A stretch of 64,000 nt of DNA from an uncultured Bacteroidales bacterium (GCA_902768125.1 CACXKA010000001.1:242525-306524), one strand, 5' to 3'; counted from the first letter of the stretch, positions 10,301 through 18,001 are shown. Program-made: numbers and translations. The notes: generated from the letters alone by a model not told the origin.

Positions 10301-10841
10301 GGGCACAGCAGACAGCTTCACAGAGGTTGTAAGAGGCTATGAAGTAGTGGATGAAGAGGCTGAAGTAAAAGAGTATTATGCAACAGCTGTTACAGTTCTT
10401 GGCGATGCTGAGGATACAGAGAAGTACACTTATCCAGAGTTGGCTTGGACTCATGTAGCAAACGATGCAGAAGACAGAAGTCCATTCGACAAGATCATCA
10501 ATGGTGCTTACTATCCAAACTCTCTCTATGGTATCAAGCAGTGGTTCATCAATTCTCCTGCAATGGTGACCAACTCTGTTGAAATCGAAGTGAAGAGCGG
10601 TGAGACTCTCAGAATCGGTCTCCGCAAGCCTACTTCAGTTTCTAACGACTGCCTCACATTCGACGACTTCAAGCTCGAGTACCTCTCTGGCGACACCTTC
10701 AAGCAGGTTGCTTCAGGTATCGAAGAGGTTAGCAACGAAGCTCCAGCACAGAAGGTGCTCTACAACACTGCTGGTCAGATTGTTGACGAGTCTTACAAGG
10801 GCATCGTGATTACCAGCGACGGTAAGAAGTTCATTCAGTAA
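7323..10841 (+). CDS. Large secreted protein with three related beta modules and a C-terminal sorting-type tail
   Basis: An 1172-residue protein with a signal peptide ending near WAQ (residue 20). Three regions share a motif of the form hydrophobic-Pro-Ala/Ser-Gly-Tyr/Lys-Tyr plus a strand: KIPAGYYTIRVQACYRD (about residue 113), GLPSGYYSLKGLVRG (about 580) and GMPAGKYRISCLAVYRD (about 930). This suggests three galactose-binding-like sandwiches. Between them lie Ala/Lys/Glu-rich helical stretches (about 290-430 and 665-840) resembling FIVAR-type spacers. The last 40 residues (VLYNTAGQIVDES, YKGIVITSDGKKF) resemble the short C-terminal tails of Prevotella secreted proteins. It stands alone between terminators. 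A surface-anchored glycan-binding role is inference. Confidence 0.8.
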   Translation: MRKIYTLLLALVASAAAWAQNPSSWEKGQNVIADLGMKDVDPTQAWTTKSNGGSAGKEGNFGEYWKGVGQKFFFDYIDQNDAMYGDHETANTCMGYYGDGHVSDDNPDVYQVVKIPAGYYTIRVQACYRDASGQQTTDCFNAWKAGKSKKNAWAYVETFADEASANEGTNPTRTFKTAIRHIFDTECEENLCSWTPNGDDWRNDGSFDMIEQVWDPDFEEYVDSKVTYYYPRSIIGASYFFQKGFYWNEFDILLDKDTYVRVGYRKTDYVTEDWLALSEWQIIYNDGYTTDAQVAFAETEYANETATLEGLKDIYANAKFNGFGQNITSAIADKIDDDLQIAEMSFSGLEGDELLDFIKDLKEANLDYEELYQYLGHLSFVLEKSSSLLESTDYPGKADFKTAYNTILGKINGCSTADFEDATPYEFVMKYFNELADARGDYLDTQVADENGAKDFSAVINHPWFVNDGVKISQDEEGNYFIDDETWSSAVGGGDGNYADKIKYTQDEVEMTRNAIASDVQIVLNDEKVKNEWFQRIRYEGKTNGLYLYYDDRGLIGAADTWHAGLFTSGSMDVCQNIVGLPSGYYSLKGLVRGWGDGNGNFHNIFMENNQGDVMKSALASAEDAGWQDMTTGIIHVSDRQLLIGGQSDYNSHFTGFRLLFYGEEPPVDKLIRQEIAEVKELAESLEFAGDKSKVAALIDKCKEPYEGVALFEEYRGYLNEARDYIKAATKEYKNEKAYDSYAEIITGENGNVAGVADILAKPMEAADNLGNGANDTYKDIAAANDLASKYAEYINVYAEAVAQKDDALNATIAEQKAALTAAVADTKTLDTYMASLATPIMINKVADLGAANATEAAPADLTSLLVNPNFDMRQVDGVWVKNECEWERGYADGWSGLGINTYDQTMQLSRNCCELWNSGTGEFYQELIGMPAGKYRISCLAVYRDVDLDETSVAAYEAAGGEENWSGHNAEIYAKTYYAEASSYIKAQAALKGTADSFTEVVRGYEVVDEEAEVKEYYATAVTVLGDAEDTEKYTYPELAWTHVANDAEDRSPFDKIINGAYYPNSLYGIKQWFINSPAMVTNSVEIEVKSGETLRIGLRKPTSVSNDCLTFDDFKLEYLSGDTFKQVASGIEEVSNEAPAQKVLYNTAGQIVDESYKGIVITSDGKKFIQ

Positions 10842-10867
10842 TACAACTGAAACATAATTCCTAATGC

Positions 10868-10902
10868 GGGGGATGTGGTTGCGACCACATCCCCTGTTTT
10901 TT
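10868..10902 (+). terminator. Intrinsic terminator after the 1172-residue protein gene
   Basis: A perfect 11-bp stem (GGGGATGTGGT / ACCACATCCCC) with loop TGCG is followed by TGTTTTTT. Confidence 0.92.
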
Positions 10903-11343
10903 ATTTTCCTCACCATTTCTTTTAAAAAAACAACCAACATTTTAGGATTTTTGACATAAGGAGGGGACTGGAAACATAGAAACAAATAATTGTAACATCA
11001 GAAAAAGCCTTTCCAATGAACCATCCGTAACTTTGCAACCAGAAAAAGTTGATTGCGACAACTCACTGATTTACACTATCTGTTTTACAAGAATCTTTTC
11101 TATTACTCGGGCAAATTCACCTTCCGTATTTACTCCGAATTTACCTTCAAAGACTATACGAAGCACATAAATTCACAAAGAAAAGTGAAGGTTTTGGTTA
11201 TTGTTAAGGTTACTTTTTGCGGGCAAGCCATCAATTTTATACAATGATTTGTTTCCCCAAAAGGCTGTTTTTGATAACAGTACAGGTAATGGTCATTTTG
11301 AGGAATTATGTAACGTACTGGATTTCAGGTATATCAGCATTTA
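10903..11343. other. Gene-free stretch
   Basis: No credible gene. A -7-like TAACTTTG on the plus strand at 11028-11035 precedes only a 64-codon frame rich in Phe, Tyr and Lys, without a recognisable domain and probably not a gene. Confidence 0.4.
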
Positions 11344-11477
11344 GGTGTCAAAGTCATGAGTGTCATTTTCATTTTTGAAAACGGATTTCGACTCACTATA
11401 AAATAATATTTTATTATTATTATAGTGGCAACTTGACACCATGTGAAATCGATTTTGACACTTATGACTTTGACACC
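11344..11477. repeat. Long interrupted palindrome with GTGTCA/TGACAC iterons
   Basis: Arms of 22 bases at 11344-11365 and 11456-11477 are complementary except for one G-T pair. A nested inner pair CACTATAA (11394-11401) and TTATAGTG (11420-11427) shares exactly the same centre (11410.5), around an AT-rich apex. TGACACC recurs at 11434-11440, 11471-11477 and 11480-11486, and its complement in the left arm, giving an iteron-like cluster. It belongs to no gene. A second element of the same architecture but different sequence is at 35850-35995. Confidence 0.85.
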
Positions 11478-11556
11478 AATGACACCTACGTCACATAAAT
11501 CTCAAACCGCAAAAGAAAGGGGCCGTGCTTTTTTGCGTGCTTATTTTGCCCTTTAA

Positions 11557-11588
11557 TTTGGTGTCCCCTGACAAAAGCCGTAACTTTG
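11557..11588 (+). promoter_or_regulatory. Consensus promoter without an evident gene
   Basis: TTTG (11557-11560), a 20-base spacer and TAACTTTG (11581-11588) followed by CA give a perfect Bacteroidetes promoter reading rightwards. The only thing downstream is a pair of overlapping hairpins and then the 3' end of rnr on the other strand. Confidence 0.75.
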
Positions 11589-11600
11589 CATCGTGAAACT

Positions 11601-11656
11601 AGGGAGAAAATTTGCAGCCCCTAAGGGTAACAAAATTTTCCCTATAGGGGCGCAAA
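11601..11656. other. Two overlapping, mutually exclusive hairpins; sRNA candidate or rnr terminator
   Basis: Hairpin A pairs 11601-11613 with 11633-11643 (AGGG plus AAAATTT, two-base bulge). Hairpin B pairs 11614-11623 with 11645-11653 (GC plus GCCCCTA, one-base bulge). The arms interleave and the connecting loops are too short for both to form together. On the plus strand the structure starts about six bases after the likely transcription start of the 11557-11588 promoter. On the minus strand, hairpin B followed by AAATTTTC could be a weak rnr terminator. Confidence 0.45.
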
Positions 11657-11726
11657 AAAACGAGAGGAGAAGTCTGAGGCTTGAGAGCTGAAGAACGAGA
11701 TGGGGAGTGCCTTGTTTCGATATGCC

Positions 11727-14183
11727 TCACTTCCGCCTGCGCATCTTCTGACGACCACCACCTTTGCGTTCACGTTTGGGGGCTTTACCAGTATGCTTGG
11801 CGCCGCGCTGGTTGGTTGCCTGAACGAAGGGTTGGTAGAAGACAGGTTCGGCGGTGTAGAGCGAAGACTCGTGGGAGACGAGGTCGTAGTCGAGTTGCTT
11901 ACGGAAGAGGTCGGCGTGAGCCACTCGGATGCGGATGGGGTCGCCCAGAGAGAAGCGGTGATGGGTTTGGCGACCCACGAGGCAGTAGTTCTTGTCGTCG
12001 AAGTCGAAGGTTTCCTCCCCCAAGAATCGAACGGCAATGAGTCCCTCGCAGTGGTTCTCGTCAATCTCGGCATAGACACCGAACTCGTTCACGCCGCTGA
12101 TGTGTGCATCGAACTCCTCGCCCAGCTTGTCGGACATGAACTCCACCTGCTTGTACTTGATGCTGGCACGTTCGGCACTGGCAGCCAACTGCTCCATCTG
12201 AGAGGAGTGCTCGCAAAGGTTCTCGTACTTCTTCTGGCTGGCAGACGCCCCACCCTGCTCATAGCGCGTGAGCAAGCGGTGAACCATCAGGTCAGGATAG
12301 CGGCGGATGGGCGATGTGAAGTGAGTGTAGTAGTCGAAGCCCAAGCCATAGTGACCGATGTTGTAAGTGGAATAGACGGCCTTCTGCATTGCACGGAGCG
12401 AAGCCATCTCGATAAGGTTCTGGATGCGGTTGCCACGCACGTCACGCAACAGCTTGTTGATGCTTTTCGCCACATCGGCATTCTTGCCCTGGGTGGTGAC
12501 GTGGAAGCCGAAGCGGGAAGCCATGTTGGCAAGGTTGTCGAGCTTGTTGGGGTCAGGTTGTTCGTGGATACGATAAGGCAGCGTCTTGGGTGTTTGCCCC
12601 TTTTTCACCGCCCCCACGCTTTCAGCCACCGTCCTGTTTGCGAGCAGCATGAACTCCTCCACCAGCTTGTTCGCATCCTTGGCGTTCTTGAAATAGACAC
12701 GGATGGGCTTTCCCTTCTCATCAATCTCGAAACGAGGCTCTTCACGGTCGAAGTTGATGGCACCTTCCACAAAACGCTCATCACGCAGTTTGTGTGCCAT
12801 GCGGTTGAGGGTGATGAGCAGGTCGGCATATTCGCCCTTCCGATGATCGGCAGGCACAGGCGTAACAGGCACCTTGGCGGGGTCAATCGGCGCGAGATTG
12901 TCGCGGAAAGCATTCAGTTCGGTATCTGGCAGCACCTCCTGAGCAGGAATCGGCTGTGTGGGTTGCACCAAGCCCTGACGAATCAGTTCGCACTCACGTG
13001 CCTCACCATTCTGCTCCAGCAAGTACTGCACCTCCTCGTAAGTGTAGCGGCGGCACGACTTGATGACGGTGTGCTTGATGCGATGACTGAGCACCTCTGC
13101 CTCCTCGTTCATCTCGAAAATGGCAGAGAACGTCAGTTTCTCCTCGTTAGGTCGGAGCGAACAAAGCATATTGCAGAGATGTTCGGGCAACATCGGAATG
13201 GTGCGATCCACCAGATAGACGGAAGTGGCACGTTGCTGCGCCTCCTTGTCGATGACGGAACCCTCCAGCACATAGTGGCTCACATCGGCGATGTGCACGC
13301 CTACCTCCCAGATGCCGTCCTTCAACTTGCGGATGGAAATGGCATCATCGAAATCCTTCGCATCACGCGGGTCGATGGTGATGGTGAAAGTGTCGCGGAA
13401 ATCCTCTCGCTGGGCAATCTCCTCAGGGGTGATGCCCGCCTCCAGCTTGTTGGCAGCCGCCTCCACATTCTCGGGGTACTTGTAAGGCAAGCCAAATTCA
13501 GCCAAGATAGCATGCATCTCGGTGTTGTTGTCACCTTCCTCACCCAAGACATCCACAACCTCACCAATGGGGTTACGAGCACCCTGAGGCCAGTCAGTGA
13601 CCTTCACCACTACCTTCTGCCCGTTCTTCGCGCCTTTCAGCTTGTCAGCAGGGATGATGATGTCGCTCTGCAAGATGCCCGAGGGCATCGTGAGGAACGC
13701 CACGCTGTGCTGAACATCGAGCGTACCCACAAACGGCTTCTCGCGATGTTTCACAATCTCAATGACCTCCCCATGCAACTTGTGATGTCCGTATTTCTTC
13801 GCATGAATCGCCACCTTCACACGATCGCCAGGCAACGCATGGTTGGTGTCTTCATCATAGATGGAAATGCCCATCCCATCATCGGTATCAACATAGTTGC
13901 GACCACTCGACGTGCGATTGAAAGTGCCCTCCACCTCATGAGCCGTACCACGATAAATGAAGTTGCCATCGCGGTTCTTCACAATATCGCCAGCCTCCAG
14001 CATCTCGTTCAAGATATCCACACACAACATCCTTAGCGGATGCTTGGTCAGCCCCATCTCACTAAACACATTCTTCAACGCAAGTGCTCTTCCCTTGTTC
14101 TTACTCAGGTAGTCACTCACCATGTTTGTTAGTTCACGCTTGTTGATGCTGGACTTCACCAGCCTTGATTCTTTCTTTGACAT
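11727..14183 (-). CDS. rnr: Ribonuclease R
   Basis: An 818-residue 3'-5' exoribonuclease of the RNase II/R family, which degrades structured RNA in the cytoplasm. Order: N-terminal winged-helix region (NKRELTNMVSDYLSK), cold-shock-like domains, the RNB catalytic centre with its metal-binding aspartates (DPRDAKDFDDAI, about residues 271-282), a C-terminal S1 domain (about 680-765) and a basic tail ending GGGRQKMRRRK. Residues about 398-452 are a Pro/Glu/Ala-rich stretch (for example QPTQPIPAQEVLPDTE) between conserved RNB blocks, probably an inserted loop. The start at 14183 is supported by a promoter 24 bases upstream. Confidence 0.96.
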   Translation of the reverse strand: MSKKESRLVKSSINKRELTNMVSDYLSKNKGRALALKNVFSEMGLTKHPLRMLCVDILNEMLEAGDIVKNRDGNFIYRGTAHEVEGTFNRTSSGRNYVDTDDGMGISIYDEDTNHALPGDRVKVAIHAKKYGHHKLHGEVIEIVKHREKPFVGTLDVQHSVAFLTMPSGILQSDIIIPADKLKGAKNGQKVVVKVTDWPQGARNPIGEVVDVLGEEGDNNTEMHAILAEFGLPYKYPENVEAAANKLEAGITPEEIAQREDFRDTFTITIDPRDAKDFDDAISIRKLKDGIWEVGVHIADVSHYVLEGSVIDKEAQQRATSVYLVDRTIPMLPEHLCNMLCSLRPNEEKLTFSAIFEMNEEAEVLSHRIKHTVIKSCRRYTYEEVQYLLEQNGEARECELIRQGLVQPTQPIPAQEVLPDTELNAFRDNLAPIDPAKVPVTPVPADHRKGEYADLLITLNRMAHKLRDERFVEGAINFDREEPRFEIDEKGKPIRVYFKNAKDANKLVEEFMLLANRTVAESVGAVKKGQTPKTLPYRIHEQPDPNKLDNLANMASRFGFHVTTQGKNADVAKSINKLLRDVRGNRIQNLIEMASLRAMQKAVYSTYNIGHYGLGFDYYTHFTSPIRRYPDLMVHRLLTRYEQGGASASQKKYENLCEHSSQMEQLAASAERASIKYKQVEFMSDKLGEEFDAHISGVNEFGVYAEIDENHCEGLIAVRFLGEETFDFDDKNYCLVGRQTHHRFSLGDPIRIRVAHADLFRKQLDYDLVSHESSLYTAEPVFYQPFVQATNQRGAKHTGKAPKRERKGGGRQKMRRRK

Positions 14184-14206
14184 AATATCAGTCGTTTATT
14201 TGGTTG

Positions 14207-14214
14207 CAAAGATA
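14207..14214 (-). promoter_or_regulatory. -7 promoter element for rnr
   Basis: Reverse strand TATCTTTG followed by CA, 24 bases before the rnr ATG. Confidence 0.65.
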
Positions 14215-14221
14215 AAAAAAA

Positions 14222-14324
14222 GAATTGAAGAATTGAAGAATTAAAGGATTGAAGTTATGATATAACCTGTTTTTTCATCCCTTATTTCAATTTTTCAATT
14301 CTTCAATTCTTCAATTCTTCAATT
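14222..14324. repeat. Inverted arrays of an 8-bp repeat between divergent promoters
   Basis: Four tandem copies of GAATTGAA or close variants (14222-14253) face five copies of CTTCAATT/TTTCAATT (14285-14324), so the two arrays can pair as one long hairpin around a 30-base loop. They fill the space between the rnr promoter (14207-14214) and the epimerase promoter (14330-14337). Confidence 0.9.
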
Positions 14325-14329
14325 TTCCC

Positions 14330-14337
14330 TACCTTTG
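14330..14337 (+). promoter_or_regulatory. -7 promoter element for the epimerase-PAP2 run
   Basis: TACCTTTG followed by CA, 20 bases before the ATG at 14358. The expected -33 site falls inside the CTTCAATT array and has no TTTG. Confidence 0.65.
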
Positions 14338-14357
14338 CAGACAAATTTCAATCAAAC

Positions 14358-15398
14358 ATGAAGATTTTAGTGACAGGAGCCAGCGGTTTCATCGGCAGCT
14401 TCCTTTGTGAAGAAGGGTTGAAACGAGGGATGGAAACATGGGCAGGCATGAGGGAACGCTCAAGCCGCCGATGGTTGCAGCACGAGAAACTGAACTTTGC
14501 CTTTCTCGACATGACCCATGAGGAGAAGCTCCGCAAGCAACTCGCCACGTATCAGGAAAAGGTGGGCAAATGGGATGTCATCATCCATGCGGCAGGGGCG
14601 ACGAAATGCTTGAGGCGTGAGGATTTCGACCTGCACAACTTCCAATGCACGAAGAATCTGGTGAACACGCTGGAGGCGTTGGACATGCTGCCTGAGCAGT
14701 TCCTGTATGTAAGCAGCCTGAGTGTGTTAGGCCCTATCCGTGAGGAACAAAACGCTGACGGCACCTACAACGACATGCTGGCATCGGACACTCCCGCACC
14801 CAACACGGCATACGGAGAAAGCAAGGTGAAGAGCGAGGCCTTCCTGGCTGAGAAACGCATCAAGACGAACGGCCAGTTCCATTACACCATCTTCCGTCCG
14901 ACAGGGGTTTACGGTCCCCGTGAGAAGGACTACTTCATGATGGCAAAGAGCATCAAACAACATATCGACTTTGCCGTGGGGTATAAGAAACAGGTCATCA
15001 CCTTCGTGTATGTGCGTGACTTGGTGAATGCCATCTTCGCAGCCATCGGGAAGAACGAGGTGGCAAACGGAAAGGCATATTTCGTCAGCGATGGTTGCAA
15101 CTACGATAGTCGTGCGTTCAGCGACCTCATCCAAAAGGAATTAGGAGTGAAGAACGTATTGCACATCAAGGCTCCGTTATGGTTGCTGAAAGGCATCTCG
15201 ACGGTGGCAGAAGCTTTTTCGAAGCTGACCAAGAAGCCCAGCACCTTGAATGGGGACAAATATCGCATTATGTGTCAACGCAACTGGCAATGCGACATCA
15301 CACCCCTGAAGGAAGACCTCGGCTTCGTGCCCGAATGGCAGCTGGAACGAGGAGTCAAGGAGTGCATGAATTGGTACAAAGAAAACAAATGGATTTGA
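14358..15398 (+). CDS. NAD-dependent epimerase/dehydratase (extended SDR)
   Basis: A 346-residue extended short-chain dehydrogenase. The Rossmann loop is GASGFIG (residues 7-13), the catalytic serine region is YVSSLSVLG (about 117-125) and the Tyr-x-x-x-Lys pair is Y152/K156 in AYGESK. Such enzymes act on nucleotide sugars or on sterol- and isoprenoid-like lipids; the substrate cannot be told from sequence. The next gene, an integral-membrane PAP2 enzyme, starts one base after its stop, so the two are translationally close and may share a lipid or glycolipid substrate (inference). Confidence 0.9.
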   Translation: MKILVTGASGFIGSFLCEEGLKRGMETWAGMRERSSRRWLQHEKLNFAFLDMTHEEKLRKQLATYQEKVGKWDVIIHAAGATKCLRREDFDLHNFQCTKNLVNTLEALDMLPEQFLYVSSLSVLGPIREEQNADGTYNDMLASDTPAPNTAYGESKVKSEAFLAEKRIKTNGQFHYTIFRPTGVYGPREKDYFMMAKSIKQHIDFAVGYKKQVITFVYVRDLVNAIFAAIGKNEVANGKAYFVSDGCNYDSRAFSDLIQKELGVKNVLHIKAPLWLLKGISTVAEAFSKLTKKPSTLNGDKYRIMCQRNWQCDITPLKEDLGFVPEWQLERGVKECMNWYKENKWI

Positions 15399-15399
15399 T

Positions 15400-16356
15400 A
15401 TGACATTCAAAGAATATTTCAAGAGAAACTATGAGAAAGGGCTGTGGAGCATGGAAAGCCTCACGCTGATTTACATGCTGTTCACCACTGTCCTCATCGG
15501 CATTTACTGGAACGACTTGGCGGCTCCGATGGACATGATTTTCACCCGCATCATGATGCTTGCAGCCATCGGGTTCCTGTATGGCATCTACCGTTTGTAT
15601 CCTTGCCGTGCCTTGCGCATCTTGCGTGTCGTTCCTCCCCTGCTCGGCTTGATCTCTTGGTACCCAGAGACTTACGATTTCTGCTCACAGCTGCCCTATC
15701 TCGACCACGTCTTTGCAGGCATCGACCAGACTTTGTTTGGCTGCCAACCTGCCTTGGTATTCAACACCATCCTGAGCAGCACCTTCTGGAGCGAGGCCTT
15801 CAATATGGGCTACTATGCCTATTACTATATGATGGGCGCCACCCTCATCTTCTACTTGCTGTGCCGCTATCCAGAGGCAGACAAGGCAGGATTTGTGTTC
15901 CTCGCTTCCTTCTTCCTCTTCTACTTGATTTATGAGTTCCTGCCTGTGGCAGGTCCCCAATTCTATTTCAAGGCAGTGGGTGTGGAAGCCGCTGAAACAA
16001 GCGATTTCCCTGCATTAGGCTATTATTTCCGAACACACACAGAGATGCTGATGCCTGAAGTCAAAGGCATTTTCAGTCAACTCGTGTTAGGAGCACAGGA
16101 AATTGGTGAACGTCCTACAGCCGCTTTCCCCAGCAGTCATGTGGGCATGAGCACCGTGACAATGCTGTTGGCGTGGAAAACCCACAACAAGTGGCTCTTC
16201 TGGATCATGATACCGTTCTACCTGCTGCTGTGCTGCGGAACCGTGTATATCCAGGCGCATTACCTCATCGACTCCATCTGCGGATTCTTCACCGCCATCC
16301 TGTTCTTTGCGCTGACCAGCTGGCTCTACAACCTGCTCCATCCCAGCAAATTGTAA
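15400..16356 (+). CDS. PAP2 (Aur1-like) membrane phosphatase/transferase
   Basis: A 318-residue integral membrane protein with about six hydrophobic segments. PAP2 superfamily motifs are present near the C-terminal half: GERPTAAFPSSHVGMST (the PSGH-like motif with its His) and QAHYLIDSICGF (His-x3-Asp). The overall layout resembles the PAP2_3/Aur1 group, which moves or removes phosphorylated head groups on lipids. Its start is one base after the epimerase stop. Phospholipid, sphingolipid or undecaprenyl-phosphate substrates are all possible. Confidence 0.85.
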   Translation: MTFKEYFKRNYEKGLWSMESLTLIYMLFTTVLIGIYWNDLAAPMDMIFTRIMMLAAIGFLYGIYRLYPCRALRILRVVPPLLGLISWYPETYDFCSQLPYLDHVFAGIDQTLFGCQPALVFNTILSSTFWSEAFNMGYYAYYYMMGATLIFYLLCRYPEADKAGFVFLASFFLFYLIYEFLPVAGPQFYFKAVGVEAAETSDFPALGYYFRTHTEMLMPEVKGIFSQLVLGAQEIGERPTAAFPSSHVGMSTVTMLLAWKTHNKWLFWIMIPFYLLLCCGTVYIQAHYLIDSICGFFTAILFFALTSWLYNLLHPSKL

Positions 16357-16379
16357 ATCGTCAAATTGTAACTCATACG

Positions 16380-17153
16380 ATGACTATCATTTATCCATCC
16401 CCCATATTTGGTCCGATTCATAGCCGCCGTCTTGGCGTATCGCTGGGCATCAACCTCCTGCCAGGCGATGGCAAGTGCTGCTCGTTCGACTGCATCTATT
16501 GCGAGTGTGGTTTCAATGGTGACTTTGTGCCGAAGCAGAAGATGCCCACCCGTGAGGCGGTATGCGAAGCCCTTGAGAATCAGCTCATCAAAATGCAGAA
16601 AGAAGGTCCTGCACCTGATGTGCTGACCTTTGCTGGCAATGGTGAACCAACCCTCCATCCCCATTTTCCTGAAATCATCGAGGACACGATTGCCCTACGC
16701 AACCAATATTTTCCTAATGCCAAGGTGAGTGTGCTGACCAATGCTACCCAGATTCTTCGCCAACCCGTGTTCGATGCTCTCTGCAAAGTGGATAACAACA
16801 TTTGCAAGCTCGACACCATCTCAACCGACTATATCCAGCATATTGACCGACCTAACGGTAACTACGATGTGCAGAAAATCATCGAGAAACTGAAAGAATT
16901 TGGTAATCGCTGTATCATCCAGACGATGTTCATGCAGGGTGAATACGAGGGAACGTCGGCAGACAACACGAGCGAGGCGTTTGTGCAACCTTGGCTCGAC
17001 ACCGTCAAAGCAATCCAACCCAGCAAGGTGATGATCTACACGATTGACCGTGAGACTCCTGCCCACGGGTTGAAGAAGACGTCGCCAGAAGTGCTGGACA
17101 AAATTGGGGAACACGTGCGCGAACTCGGCATTGAGTGCTCTGTGGCTTATTAG
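16380..17153 (+). CDS. Radical SAM protein (COG0731-like)
   Basis: I start at the ATG at 16380 (MTIIYPSPIFGPIHSRRLG); the in-frame extension upstream overlaps the PAP2 gene in another frame and looks non-coding. The 257-residue product has the radical SAM cluster motif CSFDCIYC (Cys-x3-Cys-x2-Cys) and the conserved FAGNGEPTLHP stretch, placing it in the Fe-S oxidoreductase group COG0731. The substrate is unknown. The start is 23 bases after PAP2, and a sirtuin follows 46 bases later. Confidence 0.88.
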   Translation: MTIIYPSPIFGPIHSRRLGVSLGINLLPGDGKCCSFDCIYCECGFNGDFVPKQKMPTREAVCEALENQLIKMQKEGPAPDVLTFAGNGEPTLHPHFPEIIEDTIALRNQYFPNAKVSVLTNATQILRQPVFDALCKVDNNICKLDTISTDYIQHIDRPNGNYDVQKIIEKLKEFGNRCIIQTMFMQGEYEGTSADNTSEAFVQPWLDTVKAIQPSKVMIYTIDRETPAHGLKKTSPEVLDKIGEHVRELGIECSVAY

Positions 17154-17199
17154 TTGAGAGTTTAAGAGTAAAGTTAAGGTTATCGTTAAGGTTATAAAT

Positions 17200-17895
17200 A
17201 TGAAGAACTTAGTATTCCTTACAGGTGCAGGGATGTCAGCCGAAAGCGGCATCAGCACTTTCCGTGATAGCGGTGGTCTCTGGGAACAGTATCCCGTGGA
17301 GGCTGTGGCAAGTATTCAAGGTTATGAACGTGACCCCGAACTCGTACAAAAGTTCTACAACGAGCGTCGCCTGCAGCTGAGCAGCGTCGTGCCGAATGAG
17401 GGGCACAAACTGGTGGCAAGCCTCGAAGACAAATTCAGCGTGACCGTCATCACACAAAATGTGGATGACCTACATGAACGTGCTGGTTCTCACAACATTA
17501 TCCACTTGCATGGGGAACTGATGAAAGCCACCTCTTCACGCAATCCAAACGACCCCAACTGCATCATCACCCTACCTGAAGACAACCCTATAATTAAAAT
17601 GGGCGACAAGGCGAAAGATGGCAGTCAATTGCGTCCCTTCATTGTATGGTTTGGTGAAAGTGTGCCCATGATTGAGCCAGCCATCGAAAAGGTGAGCAAG
17701 GCGGACATCCTCGTGGTCATTGGCACTTCCCTCAACGTTTATCCCGCAGCAGGTCTGCTGAATTTTGCCAACGAGCATTGCAAGATTTACCTCATTGACC
17801 CCAAACCCGTTCCTTACAATCCCAATCTTAACATTCGCCACATTATGAAGGGTGCCAGCGAAGGGATGAAAGAACTGTGTGAGATGTTACAATAG
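17200..17895 (+). CDS. cobB: NAD-dependent protein deacylase (sirtuin, SIRT5/CobB type)
   Basis: A 231-residue Sir2 protein. The NAD motif GAGMSAESGIST, TQNVDDLHERAGS, catalytic-loop HLHGEL and GTSLNVYPAAGL are all present. Tyr53 and Arg56 (FYNERR) match the Tyr-x-x-Arg pair that recognises acidic acyl groups in SIRT5/CobB-type desuccinylases. The zinc-binding cysteines usually found after HGEL are missing (SSRNPNDPNC has one), so the zinc module is degenerate, as in some bacterial class III and U sirtuins. It probably removes succinyl or similar groups from lysines in the cytoplasm; the exact acyl preference is inferred. Confidence 0.93.
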   Translation: MKNLVFLTGAGMSAESGISTFRDSGGLWEQYPVEAVASIQGYERDPELVQKFYNERRLQLSSVVPNEGHKLVASLEDKFSVTVITQNVDDLHERAGSHNIIHLHGELMKATSSRNPNDPNCIITLPEDNPIIKMGDKAKDGSQLRPFIVWFGESVPMIEPAIEKVSKADILVVIGTSLNVYPAAGLLNFANEHCKIYLIDPKPVPYNPNLNIRHIMKGASEGMKELCEMLQ

Positions 17896-18001
17896 CCTAT
17901 TTTTCACTTTTCATTTCTCACTTTTCACTTAATTAATCTTTAATATAGCATAAAATCCGTTAAAATAGGGCTTAACGCTTCGTCAATGCAAAAATTGTTC
18001 G

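Noticed and set aside
11053-11247. 64-codon frame after a -7-like box
   Set aside because: AT-rich, Phe/Tyr/Lys composition, no motif, and no conserved neighbour. Kept only as part of the gene-free stretch.
11601-11653. H-type pseudoknot from the interleaved arms
   Set aside because: The loops crossing the stems would be 0 and 1 base long, too short for 9- and 11-bp stems. Treated as alternative hairpins instead.
11700-14036. Very long plus-strand reading frame (778 codons) opposite rnr
   Set aside because: It is the antisense of rnr, whose protein has clear catalytic motifs. The plus-strand product is His/Leu/Val-rich without domains, as expected from reading a biased gene backwards.
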